In this document: piece after piece, positions 1-7,838 of the stretch
How the letters are laid out: every line of letters starts with the position of its first letter
Position numbering within the stretch: position 1 is the stretch's first letter
Source: Cohnella candidum
GTDB lineage: Bacteria > Bacillota > Bacilli > Paenibacillales > Paenibacillaceae
Reading direction: 5' to 3'
Length of the DNA: 64,000 nucleotides
Assembly (NCBI RefSeq): GCF_003713065.1
Contig: NZ_CP033433.1
Location: 3,721,001 to 3,785,000, forward strand
Program-made: the position numbers and the translations under genes
The notes under the pieces: generated by a model
Databases searched by the model: none
What the model was told of the DNA's origin: nothing
What the model saw: the letters and a program-made list of their open reading frames with translations, nothing else

Positions 1-16
1 AATTCGCGTTCGCCAT
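1..16 (-). CDS. 5' end of an unidentified leftward gene (partial)
   Basis: Only the first five codons (ATG GCG AAC GCG AAT, Met-Ala-Asn-Ala-Asn) lie in the window. The start is supported by a GGAGG at 28-32 on the minus strand, 11 nt upstream of the ATG, and by a near-consensus minus-strand promoter at 128-156. The product cannot be named from five residues. Confidence 0.5.
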
Positions 17-127
17 AAGCGGCAAAACCTCCAATATTCGCATTTCTTTTGGTGCACCTAACGTGGATTACTCTCTATGAGGAGTGAGCGCGAAGCCCAT
101 CTCGTTGACGAATGTGTGTTCCCATTG

Positions 128-156
128 ATTATACCTTTTTCCATAAAGAGCGTCAA
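128..156 (-). promoter_or_regulatory. Sigma-A-type promoter for the gene cut by the left edge
   Basis: On the minus strand TTGACG (151-156) and TATAAT (128-133) are separated by exactly 17 bp. The predicted transcript starts near 121 and has a leader of roughly 105 nt before the ATG at 16. The leader was read for known riboswitch signatures and none was recognised. Confidence 0.65.
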
Positions 157-254
157 AAAAGAGGGGTCTCCTCCACTACCCGATTTTTGGCACATTGACG
201 TATAATGAATTTATTTAGTGAATGGTTCATTCTGGCTATATTGGAGGAAGACGG

Positions 255-1244
255 ATGGGACTTTTTTCATTCATGAAAGGCCAATTCATCGAAGTCATCG
301 AGTGGCTCGGCGAATCCGGCGAGATCGTGTACCGGTTCCCGGCATACGACAACGCCATCAAAATGGGAGCCCAGCTGACCGTGCGGGAATCGCAGGCAGC
401 CATATTCCTCGACGAAGGCAAAATCGCCGACGTGTTCGGACCCGGCCGTTATACGCTCAGCACGCAAAACCTGCCGGTGCTGACGGCGCTGCGTTCCTGG
501 AAGCACCTGTTCAACTCCCCTTTCAAGGCGGACGTGTTCTTCGTCAGTACCGCGATCTTCTCGGACATGAAATGGGGAACGACGAACCCGGTCATCATGA
601 GGGACCCCGAGTTCGGCATGGTCCGGCTGCGCGGCTTCGGCGTTTATGCGTTCCGAATTAAGGACCCGGCCGTTTTCCTTCCTGAAATTTACGGTACGAG
701 GCAGGACTTCTCGCTCGACAGCATCGCCGGCTATCTCAAAAGCATGATCGTTTCGGGACTGAGCGACCTTCTCGGCGAAACGAAAATTCCGGTCGCGGAC
801 CTGTCCAGCTCCTATGATGAAATCGGCGTGCAGGCGCGAGAACGGCTGCAGCCGCGTTTCAATGCCATCGGACTTGAACTGACCGACCTGAACGTCGAAA
901 ACCTTTCGCTGCCGGAAGAAGTCGAGAAAATGATCGACCGCAAATCGTCGATGAACATCGCCGGCAATCTCGACCAATATATGAAATACCAAGCCGCGGA
1001 GGCGCTCCGCGAAGCCGCGAACAATCCGGACGGCGGCGCTGCCGGAACGGGAGCCGGCCTCGGTGCCGGCATGGCGATGGGCCAAATGTTCGCGCAAGCG
1101 ATGAACGCGCAGCAACCCGCAGCCGCAGCCTCGCAATCGGCTTCAGGCGCCGCTCCCGGGACGGAGAAGAAGTTTTGCTCGGAATGCGGCGGCCAGCTAT
1201 CGCCCGGCGCGAAGTTCTGCTCCAGCTGCGGAACGAAGGTGTAA
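255..1244 (+). CDS. SPFH-domain protein with C-terminal zinc ribbon (YdjI-like)
   Basis: A 329-residue protein of the 'virion core protein'/SPFH family that includes Bacillus subtilis YdjI. These proteins act at the cytoplasmic face of the membrane, and in B. subtilis YdjI belongs to a membrane-stress group with PspA (established knowledge). The SPFH core covers about residues 1-240. A Gly/Ala/Gln-rich linker (about 265-305) leads to a C-terminal zinc ribbon with two CxxC pairs (CSECGG and CSSCG). The ATG at 255 is chosen because GGAGG lies at 243-247; an in-frame upstream ATG at 222 has no such site. A TATAAT at 201-206 is a likely -10, but no good -35 and no sigma-W element was seen. The next gene starts 6 bp downstream, so the two are probably cotranscribed. 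Confidence 0.85.
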   Translation: MGLFSFMKGQFIEVIEWLGESGEIVYRFPAYDNAIKMGAQLTVRESQAAIFLDEGKIADVFGPGRYTLSTQNLPVLTALRSWKHLFNSPFKADVFFVSTAIFSDMKWGTTNPVIMRDPEFGMVRLRGFGVYAFRIKDPAVFLPEIYGTRQDFSLDSIAGYLKSMIVSGLSDLLGETKIPVADLSSSYDEIGVQARERLQPRFNAIGLELTDLNVENLSLPEEVEKMIDRKSSMNIAGNLDQYMKYQAAEALREAANNPDGGAAGTGAGLGAGMAMGQMFAQAMNAQQPAAAASQSASGAAPGTEKKFCSECGGQLSPGAKFCSSCGTKV

Positions 1245-1250
1245 CGGGCG

Positions 1251-2369
1251 ATGGCGATCGGTGCGCAAGCGGTAACGGCCGCTCCCGTCGGCTTCCCTTG
1301 CTCGGGGTGCGGCGGCCAGATGCAATTCGATACGGCTTCGCAGGGTTTGAAATGCCGGTATTGCGGAGCGGAGCAAAGCATCGAAAATCTCGCGGGTCAG
1401 CCGCGGGAGCATGAATTCGATGAAGACGGCGGGGATGAAGCGGAACAAACCGATTGGGGCACGGAGCAGCAGGCGATCCACTGCGAAAGCTGCGGCGGGG
1501 AAACGTTGATCCCAGCCGGCCAGACTGCGACGACATGCGTCTTCTGCGGCTCGCCCAAGGTACTGCCTCAGGGAAATCCCGGCACCATTCGGCCGGAATC
1601 GGTCATTCCGTTCCGGACTTCCCGGGACGAGGCCGCGGCGCTGTTCAAGAAGTGGAAGAAAAAACGCTGGTTCCTGCCGAACGATTTCAAGAAGCAGGAC
1701 GTCAAAGCGAATCTTAACGGCATTTATATTCCTTATTGGACCTACGACGCCGAAACTTACTCCGTCTACTCCGCGGAAGTCGGCGTTTACCATTACCGCA
1801 CGGTGACGAAGACCCGAACCGTCAACGGAAAAACGGAAACGTATACCGAAACGGAGCGCTATACCGTCTGGCATTGGACCCACGGAGACTATGGGCGCGG
1901 CTTCGACGACATCCTGATTCCGGCATCCGGCCACTACGACGACGCCCTGCTGGAGAAGCTCGGCGATTTCGATTTAAGCAAGCTGAACGGCTACAGGCCG
2001 GAATATTTGAGCGGATTCATCGCCGAGCGATACTCAGTCTCCCGCCGGGAAGGCTGGCAGCGGGCACGGGACAAGGCCGATTCCGTGCTGGAAACGGAAA
2101 TCCGCCGCGAGATCGGCGGCGACGAGCTCCGCAACCTGAGCATCCGGACCCAATACTCGGACATCACCTACAAGCATCTGCTGCTCCCTGTCTGGAATGC
2201 CGCCTACACGTACAAGACCAAGCCATACCGGTATATGGTCAACGGCCAAACCGGCACCGTATCCGGACGGGTTCCCCGCAGCGCGGTGAAGATCGCTTTC
2301 TTCACGCTCGGCTGCCTCGCGGTTGCGGGAATCGCCCTTTATTTATGGAGTCAATCTTCCGCCTCATGA
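1251..2369 (+). CDS. TFIIB-type zinc-ribbon membrane protein (YdjG-like)
   Basis: A 372-residue protein with two N-terminal zinc ribbons (CSGCGG...CRYCG near residues 18-42 and CESCGG...CVFCG near 78-102). A soluble middle region of unknown fold is rich in Tyr, Thr and Arg, and one C-terminal transmembrane helix (about 346-367) ends the protein. The arrangement resembles B. subtilis YdjG, the partner of YdjI in the pspA-ydjGHI operon. Here the SPFH gene comes first and no PspA homologue is adjacent. The ATG lies 6 bp after the SPFH stop codon. The likely role, inferred from this pairing, is a membrane-anchored complex with the SPFH protein. Confidence 0.75.
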   Translation: MAIGAQAVTAAPVGFPCSGCGGQMQFDTASQGLKCRYCGAEQSIENLAGQPREHEFDEDGGDEAEQTDWGTEQQAIHCESCGGETLIPAGQTATTCVFCGSPKVLPQGNPGTIRPESVIPFRTSRDEAAALFKKWKKKRWFLPNDFKKQDVKANLNGIYIPYWTYDAETYSVYSAEVGVYHYRTVTKTRTVNGKTETYTETERYTVWHWTHGDYGRGFDDILIPASGHYDDALLEKLGDFDLSKLNGYRPEYLSGFIAERYSVSRREGWQRARDKADSVLETEIRREIGGDELRNLSIRTQYSDITYKHLLLPVWNAAYTYKTKPYRYMVNGQTGTVSGRVPRSAVKIAFFTLGCLAVAGIALYLWSQSSAS

Positions 2370-2388
2370 ATAGTTAACCCTTATCGAG

Positions 2389-2418
2389 CCGCTCGCCAAT
2401 CCAGGTTGGGCGGTTTTT
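2389..2418 (+). terminator. Probable intrinsic terminator after the SPFH/zinc-ribbon pair
   Basis: An imperfect GC-rich hairpin (left arm about 2389-2399, right arm 2406-2413) is followed by TTTTT. The stem contains bulges, so strength is uncertain. It separates this pair from the sdpR-like promoter that starts at 2421. Confidence 0.45.
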
Positions 2419-2420
2419 CA

Positions 2421-2462
2421 TTGACAATAATTCGATAATTAGAATATTATCTAAATATCGAA
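2421..2462 (+). promoter_or_regulatory. Promoter with overlapping palindromic operator for the sdpRI-like operon
   Basis: TTGACA (2421-2426) and TATTAT (2445-2450) form a sigma-A promoter with an 18-bp spacer. A 13-bp inverted repeat (TTCGATAATTAGA at 2431-2443 and its near-complement at 2450-2462, one mismatch, 6-bp centre) covers the spacer, the -10 and the start region. The position and symmetry fit autorepression by the ArsR-type protein encoded just downstream. Confidence 0.75.
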
Positions 2463-2492
2463 AGATATGGACCCAAGGAGGTGATTTCCCGG

Positions 2493-2765
2493 ATGAACGA
2501 GTCGTTCAAGGCGCTGTCGGACCCGACCCGCAGGAAAATCATCCAACTGCTCAAAGAGCGCGACCTGACCGCCGGCGAAATCGCCGACAGCTTCTCCATC
2601 TCCAAGCCGAGCATTTCGCATCATCTCAACATTTTGAAGCAGGCCCGGCTGGTGCAGGACGAAAGGCAAGGCCAGAACATTTTATACTCCCTCAACCTTA
2701 CCGTCATGCAGGAAGTCATGGGTTGGTTTCTCGGCATGATGGGACCAAAGGAGAATGACTCATGA
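2493..2765 (+). CDS. sdpR: ArsR/SdpR-family winged-helix autorepressor
   Basis: A 90-residue ArsR-type regulator whose closest named relative by sequence and context is SdpR of B. subtilis, which represses its own sdpRI operon. The motif ALSDPTRRKIIQLL near the N-terminus and the recognition-helix region SKPSISHHLNILKQ are typical. No metal-binding Cys box (CxC) of the ArsR/SmtB sensors is seen. The ATG at 2493 is chosen over the in-frame GTG at 2481 because the AAGGAGGTGA at 2475-2484 lies 8 nt before this ATG and overlaps the GTG. The stop overlaps the next start (ATGA), so translation is coupled to the membrane protein. Confidence 0.88.
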   Translation: MNESFKALSDPTRRKIIQLLKERDLTAGEIADSFSISKPSISHHLNILKQARLVQDERQGQNILYSLNLTVMQEVMGWFLGMMGPKENDS

Positions 2766-3442
2766 CCACAACGACGGAAAACAAAAAAATCTGGACGCGC
2801 AGGGACGTTTGGTTAATCGGTTTTAATGTGGCGGCATTCATCGTATTGTTCGCGGTTTTCAACGGAAGCCTGCCCGACGTCGTCGGCTCCCATTACAACG
2901 TCGCAGGCGAGCAGGACGGCACGATGCCCAAGTGGGGCTTCTGGCTGCTCACCGCCGTGTTGTTGATCGGGCTCCCCCTTCTGATGAAGGCGCTTCAGTT
3001 CGCCGATCCGCGCAAAGCGAATTATGCTTGGTTCGACGGCTTCTTCGACCTGTTCCGGTGGGCTCTGTCCCTGTTCATGCTGGGCGTATTCCTGATGATG
3101 ATTTTCACGAACTTGGGCTACCACATTCCGGCGATTAACATCCTGCTCGGCGGCCTCGGCGTGCTCTGGTTCGTAATCGGAAACCGTCTCGGCCAAGTCC
3201 GCAGCAACTTCTTCTTCGGCATCCGCACCCCATGGACGCTGATGGACGACAACAACTGGAGATTGACCCACCGTTTCGGCGCGAGAATGTGGGTGATCGC
3301 GGGCTTGATCATGTTCGTTTGCTGCTGGTTCGTGAACGCCTACGCGGCCGCCGCCATTCTGATCTCGTGCGCCGCATTGAGCGCGATCGTGCCGATGGTT
3401 TACTCGTATTTGCTGTTCGCGCGCCAAAGCAAGAAGGTTTGA
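2762..3442 (+). CDS. sdpI: SdpI-family membrane protein (DUF1648 plus SdpI domains)
   Basis: A 226-residue polytopic membrane protein. An N-terminal helix is followed by the DUF1648 motif (LPDVVGSHYNVAGEQDG) and then several further helices, including the SdpI-type segment IGNRLGQVRSNFFFGIRTPW near residues 139-158. In B. subtilis SdpI gives immunity to the SdpC toxin and sequesters SdpR at the membrane to derepress sdpRI (established). No sdpA, sdpB or sdpC gene is in the window, so this is an orphan immunity/signalling pair. Its ligand is unknown. It is translationally coupled to sdpR and closed by a strong terminator at 3455-3488. Confidence 0.88.
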   Translation: MTTTTENKKIWTRRDVWLIGFNVAAFIVLFAVFNGSLPDVVGSHYNVAGEQDGTMPKWGFWLLTAVLLIGLPLLMKALQFADPRKANYAWFDGFFDLFRWALSLFMLGVFLMMIFTNLGYHIPAINILLGGLGVLWFVIGNRLGQVRSNFFFGIRTPWTLMDDNNWRLTHRFGARMWVIAGLIMFVCCWFVNAYAAAAILISCAALSAIVPMVYSYLLFARQSKKV

Positions 3443-3454
3443 AATGGCATGAAG

Positions 3455-3488
3455 AAAGCCCGTGAGCGGTTATGCTCACGGGCTTTTT
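3455..3488. terminator. Bidirectional terminator between sdpI and minJ
   Basis: A perfect stem (AAAGCCCGTGAGC / GCTCACGGGCTTT) with a 6-nt loop and T/A tracts on both sides. It serves the rightward sdpRI operon and the convergent leftward ctpB-minJ operon. Confidence 0.92.
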
Positions 3489-3490
3489 AC

Positions 3491-4918
3491 TCATTTTTTC
3501 GCGCTTCTGGGCGGCAGGCCCGGATCCGGCTGAGGCATCGGCGGCGTTTCCGGCTCAATGACCGCTGCTTCCGACGCAGCGTCGGTACCTTCTGCGGCCG
3601 CTTGCTCCGCATTCGCAGCCATCGATTCCGACCGGGCGAACGCCAGGCCCGCGCGTCGGCGCGCACCGGCGCTGCGCAGGTTTTGCCACAGGGACGCCGA
3701 CCTCGGTGTGGCGACGAAGTCCGCCGACTCATCCGGCGCGAGCACCAGGCCGAGCTGGTGATGCTCCCCGGCGTAGCGGGCGCGCTGCAGGAATTTCACG
3801 TGTCCTTCGCGATTCGCCACTTCCATTTTGCAAAACGCCGATTGCCGCTGAAGTGCCGCGTGCAGATCCTCTTTGGTACGGGTTGTGCTTCCGTTGACCT
3901 TGCGGATCGTTTCGCCGGCCATCAGCCCCATTTCAGCGGCCGGGGTTCCGGGCAGTACCGCCAGGATCTTGACGCCGGTGCCGTCCTGTGCGTAAAGCGG
4001 GTGGCGTCCCGCTTCCCGGAAGCGGCTGAAGAACACGAGAGCCTCATGCAAGCCGAAAGCCGCAATGGATGCCGCCACGGCGAGAGGCGGCCAATAGATG
4101 GCCCCTGCAGCCAACGCGGCAAGCACGATCCCGTAATAAATCAGTTGATTGCCGGCGTCCTTCGCCTTTCGCTCCGGCCAGAAAGTCTCCGTCCGGTCGC
4201 TGAATCCGATCACGACGGGGAACGCCATAAACGTCCACAAAGCCATATCCGCGGCGGCACTGCCGAAAAGCGGCGCCCACGGCAGCGAAAATCCGTCTCC
4301 GCCCGATGACGGTACCAGCCACAGCAGCGGGATAGGCCATGCGCCGGACAAGGCGTACGCGCCGACCGGTTTGCCCCGTTTTCCTTCCAGGAACAGCGGA
4401 ATGGCCGTTTTCGCGCCTTGCACGCGGACGAGGAACCCTTCCGCGACATGCAGCAAGCCCGCCAAGAACAGGAGTCCCGGTACATCGATGTCGTCGATCG
4501 CCTGCAATGCTTCCAGCGCGAATCCGCTCGTTTGATCGGCCGGGACTGTCCAGGAAAGGATCGCTTGCAGCAATCCCAGCGCTCCCGCGGCATAAGCCAG
4601 GCAAATATAGCGCAGCCGGAACAACGCGAGCACAAGCATCGCCGCCCACACGCACAGCAAGGTCTCGGGCGACAACGCGGCGCCCGCTCCGAGTCCCGCT
4701 GCGGAAAGCGCAAGACCCACAACGGCGCCTGCCCCCAGCCGGATGAGGACCAGGTACAAGGAGCCGTACAACCGGACGTGGAACAATCTCCGTTGCAGCG
4801 TCACACCCTGGCTCGCGTGCCACCAAACCAGCAATACCGCGATATATAAATAAGGCATAGAAAGCAGGCCGAGAACGGCCTGTCCCGCCTCCTGCAATCC
4901 GTTCAGCAGAGGATCCAC
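3491..4918 (-). CDS. minJ: MinJ-like division topology protein with PDZ domain
   Basis: A 475-residue membrane protein with about eight hydrophobic segments in the first ~300 residues. A PDZ domain follows (about 310-395, with ILAVLPGTPAAEMGLMAGE), then a charged, Ala/Glu/Pro-rich tail. In B. subtilis MinJ (YvjD) bridges DivIVA to MinCD at septa and poles and is encoded next to ctpB near ftsEX. The same neighbourhood is seen here, without swrA between ctpB and minJ. The start is GTG at 4916-4918, preceded by GGGAGGT. The protein is somewhat longer than B. subtilis MinJ, mostly because of the C-terminal tail. The family call rests on gene order, topology and the PDZ domain, since MinJ sequences diverge strongly. 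Confidence 0.75.
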   Translation of the reverse strand: MDPLLNGLQEAGQAVLGLLSMPYLYIAVLLVWWHASQGVTLQRRLFHVRLYGSLYLVLIRLGAGAVVGLALSAAGLGAGAALSPETLLCVWAAMLVLALFRLRYICLAYAAGALGLLQAILSWTVPADQTSGFALEALQAIDDIDVPGLLFLAGLLHVAEGFLVRVQGAKTAIPLFLEGKRGKPVGAYALSGAWPIPLLWLVPSSGGDGFSLPWAPLFGSAAADMALWTFMAFPVVIGFSDRTETFWPERKAKDAGNQLIYYGIVLAALAAGAIYWPPLAVAASIAAFGLHEALVFFSRFREAGRHPLYAQDGTGVKILAVLPGTPAAEMGLMAGETIRKVNGSTTRTKEDLHAALQRQSAFCKMEVANREGHVKFLQRARYAGEHHQLGLVLAPDESADFVATPRSASLWQNLRSAGARRRAGLAFARSESMAANAEQAAAEGTDAASEAAVIEPETPPMPQPDPGLPPRSAKK

Positions 4919-4936
4919 GGGGACCTCCCCCTTCCG

Positions 4937-6460
4937 TCAACCACCTACATATTCGACGGAGGGAGAAAAATTCCTCCCCGCCGAAGTCAGCCCGATCATG
5001 CTCCGCGCCTTGTCCAGCGCGGCCTGAAGCTGTTTGTCGTTCTCCGGTTTCTGAAGCTCCCCATACAGCGCCTCCTCCAGCCGGTCCGCCGTCTTCTCGT
5101 CCACGGTTCCGGTCACCGTCAAACCTTCTTGTTGTTGGAATGACCGCAGCGCTTGCTCCGTCGCTTCGCTGAAATAGCCGTCCTTGCGGTCCGCCGGAAA
5201 CCCGACGCCCTCCAGGATGTTTTGGAGGTTTTTCACGTCTTCCCCCGTCTCGTCCCGCTTGAGCACCCGGTCGCGCGGAAGCTTGAACGCCAGCCAGTAA
5301 TCCGGCTGCGCCACCTTCAGATCCGGTTCGATGCCTTGATGATGGATCCACGTCCCGTCGGGAAGCAGCCATTTGAACACGGTCAATTTAAGCAGGCTTC
5401 CGTCGCCCAAGTCGTCGCCGTAGCTGATTTGGACGGTCCCTTTTCCGAAAGAAGTCTCCCCGACCAAAACCGCTCCCGCCGACTGCCTCAGCGCCCCGGC
5501 CAAAATTTCCGCCGAGCTCGCGCTGGCTTTGTTGATGAGCACCAGAATCGGGTATGTCTTCGCTTGATCCGGCTTGGCTTGGGACAACGCCTGTACGCGG
5601 TGTCCGTCGTTATATTCGTATTGGACGATCACCTTGCCGGCAGGTACGAGCAAGCTCGCGATTTTCTCCACGGAATCGGTCATGCCACCCGGATCGTTCC
5701 GAAGGTCGACGACGAGCGCCTTCATTCCCTTGGTTTCCATCGCTTTGAGTTCGTCTTCCACCTGGACCGGAGTGTTCATGGAAAACTGGCTGATCGACAG
5801 CCGGCCGATCCCATCCTCGCCAAGCTGCGCTTTCACCGTTTCCATCGGAATCCGGTCGCGCACCAGCTCCAGCTCGATCGGCTCTTTCGCCCCCGAGCGC
5901 AGCACCTTCAGCTTGGCTTTGGTGCCTTTAGGCCCGCGGATTTTCGCTGCCGCGTCGCTTAAGGACAAGCCTTGCAAGCTCTCTCCATTCACCATGAGCA
6001 GCACGTCACGCGCCTGCAGCCCCGCCCTCTCCGCCGGAGAATCCTTCATCGGCGAATCGACGACGATCATGCCGTTTTCCTTCTTCAAATCGGCCCCGAT
6101 CCCGGTAAAGGCTCCTTGCGTCGTATCCGTGAATTTGCCTGCTTCTTCACTGGACATATAAACGGAGTAAGGATCGCCGAGCGACTCCACCATGCCTTGG
6201 AGCGCGCCGTCGATGAGCGCCCTGCGGTCCGCCGGAACCATGTAATGGTCGCCGATCAGGTCGAGCGCTTTGTTCAGCTTATCCAGTTCTTCTTGCCTCA
6301 GTCCGTCCGGAGAATCGATTCCCTTCACGGACGTGACGGGCATGATGGCGGTCGGCGTCAGCCCGCCGGCTTGAACCGCGCCCCAAGTCGCCGCTCCGCC
6401 GGCGATGGCCGCGAGCACCGCGAGCGCCAAAACCGTACGACCTCGGACCCACACGGCCAT
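4937..6460 (-). CDS. ctpB: C-terminal processing peptidase CtpB (S41 family)
   Basis: A 507-residue secreted or membrane-anchored serine protease. An N-terminal signal-anchor (about 9-30) precedes a PDZ domain (about 110-195) and the S41 catalytic domain (about 205-385). The catalytic Ser lies in NKASASSAEILAGAL near residue 315, with the Lys in TSFGKGTVQ (K340). A C-terminal peptidoglycan-binding module (about 405-468) follows. In B. subtilis CtpB cleaves SpoIVFA during sigma-K activation. Start ATG at 6458-6460 with an AAGGAAG upstream. minJ starts 18 bp downstream, implying one transcript. Confidence 0.92.
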   Translation of the reverse strand: MAVWVRGRTVLALAVLAAIAGGAATWGAVQAGGLTPTAIMPVTSVKGIDSPDGLRQEELDKLNKALDLIGDHYMVPADRRALIDGALQGMVESLGDPYSVYMSSEEAGKFTDTTQGAFTGIGADLKKENGMIVVDSPMKDSPAERAGLQARDVLLMVNGESLQGLSLSDAAAKIRGPKGTKAKLKVLRSGAKEPIELELVRDRIPMETVKAQLGEDGIGRLSISQFSMNTPVQVEDELKAMETKGMKALVVDLRNDPGGMTDSVEKIASLLVPAGKVIVQYEYNDGHRVQALSQAKPDQAKTYPILVLINKASASSAEILAGALRQSAGAVLVGETSFGKGTVQISYGDDLGDGSLLKLTVFKWLLPDGTWIHHQGIEPDLKVAQPDYWLAFKLPRDRVLKRDETGEDVKNLQNILEGVGFPADRKDGYFSEATEQALRSFQQQEGLTVTGTVDEKTADRLEEALYGELQKPENDKQLQAALDKARSMIGLTSAGRNFSPSVEYVGG

Positions 6461-6532
6461 CCACTTCCTTTTATCGGTCTCTCTTCTCGATTATGACACG
6501 TAAACCGGACTTCTCCTAGATGCAAATTCAAC

Positions 6533-6563
6533 GAAAAGCCGGCTTGCTTATGAACAAAGCCGC
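6533..6563 (-). terminator. Possible terminator between the M23 gene and ctpB
   Basis: On the minus strand GGCGGCTTT and AAGCCGGC pair with one bulge around a ~10-nt loop and are followed by TTTT. Read-through into ctpB is likely because the stem is imperfect. Confidence 0.35.
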
Positions 6564-6631
6564 CCCCGGTCCTCCGCACGCCCCAGGCGTTCTCGCGGCG
6601 GAGCCGGACGGCGGCCGTCCGTTCCAACTCG

Positions 6632-7810
6632 TTATTTCAGGTAAGGAACCGGGCTCACGGGCTCGGAGTTCTTGCGAACTTCAAAGTGAAGATGCGGCCC
6701 GGTCGAAGCGCCGGTCGAACCGACCAGCGCGATTTTCTCGCCGCGCTTGACGGTATCTCCCTTGTTCACGAGGATGCCGCCGTTTTTAATATGACCGTAT
6801 ACGGTCCAAAGCCCGCCGCCATGGTCGATGATGACGCAGTTCCCGTAGCTGCTCCACCACTGCGCGACGATGACGACGCCGGATTCCGCGGCGTAGATCG
6901 GCGTTCCTTGCGGGACGGCCATATCCATGCCCGTGTGAAGCTGCTTTTTCCCCGTGATCGGATGGATCCGGTAGCCAAACGGCGACGTGATCCGGTAGCT
7001 CACGTGCAGCGGAACGGCGAGCTTGCCGCCCGTATAGTAGGTCTTCAGCCGGTTTTTCTCCGCCTGAAGCTTGGACATCTTGCTCGCCAGAGCCATGAGC
7101 TCTTTCTCCGATTCCTCGCTGATCTCCTCGGAATCTTCAATCTGCTGAGCGAGCTGCGACACCATTTCTTCTTTGTCGTTTTCCTTGCTCTCGAGATCGG
7201 CTTTCTGGTCGGCGATCTGCTCGTAAAGCTGTTTGACCTCTTCGAGATCCTGCGTCACTTCCGCTTTCTTCTGCTCGACCAACGCCCGCACGGTCTTCTG
7301 GTCAACCAGCAGGTCGCGGGTTTGCGTGGTGATGGACTGGAAAGCGTCAAAACGGCTGATGAAATCCGAGAAACTCGTCGCGCTGAGCAAAACGTCCATA
7401 TACGAGACGGCTCCGTTCGTGTACATCAGACGCACGCGCGAATCAAGCTGGTCGCTGGTGGAAGCCTCCTTGGCCATGGCATCCTCCAGCTCCAGACTCG
7501 TTTGCCGAAGATTATCTTCCGTTTGCGCGACTTTATCTTGGGTCTGCGCCAATTTGGTGCCCGCCTGGTCGATTTGCTTCATCAGGGCGTCGATTTCCTC
7601 TTTGGTCGCCTGTTTCTTGGTCGTGAGGCTCTTGACGTCTTTTTGGGCCTGGCTTTTCTGCCGGGCTTTGGCGTCCATTTCGGCTTGCAGCTGCTTGATC
7701 TGCTTGTTGATCTTGTCCAACTGGGAAGAGGCCGCTTGTCCCGGATAAGGGGACGAAACGAACATGGCGATCATGACGACCGCGAGCGTCAGGGCGATTT
7801 TCCTTTTCAC
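6632..7810 (-). CDS. Secreted M23-family murein hydrolase/activator with coiled coil
   Basis: A 392-residue protein. The signal peptide (about 1-26) is followed by a long, highly charged coiled coil (about 30-260) and a C-terminal M23/LytM peptidase domain. The LytM motifs HTGMD (about residue 292) and HLHFEV (about 373) that bind zinc are both present, so the domain may be enzymatically active, unlike EnvC-type activators that have lost them. The layout matches the proteins controlled by FtsEX (EnvC in enterics, CwlO or PcsB in Gram-positives), and it sits directly downstream of ftsX. A role in FtsEX-gated peptidoglycan hydrolysis during elongation, division or sporulation is inferred from this context. 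Confidence 0.88.
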   Translation of the reverse strand: MKRKIALTLAVVMIAMFVSSPYPGQAASSQLDKINKQIKQLQAEMDAKARQKSQAQKDVKSLTTKKQATKEEIDALMKQIDQAGTKLAQTQDKVAQTEDNLRQTSLELEDAMAKEASTSDQLDSRVRLMYTNGAVSYMDVLLSATSFSDFISRFDAFQSITTQTRDLLVDQKTVRALVEQKKAEVTQDLEEVKQLYEQIADQKADLESKENDKEEMVSQLAQQIEDSEEISEESEKELMALASKMSKLQAEKNRLKTYYTGGKLAVPLHVSYRITSPFGYRIHPITGKKQLHTGMDMAVPQGTPIYAAESGVVIVAQWWSSYGNCVIIDHGGGLWTVYGHIKNGGILVNKGDTVKRGEKIALVGSTGASTGPHLHFEVRKNSEPVSPVPYLK

Positions 7811-7838
7811 CGGAGTCCTCCTTCTGACTGCGTTTATA

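Noticed and set aside
150..210. A sigma-W promoter for the SPFH gene, expected from the B. subtilis pspA-ydjGHI operon.
   Set aside because: CGTATA is present at the -10 but no TGAAAC-type -35 lies 16-17 bp upstream.
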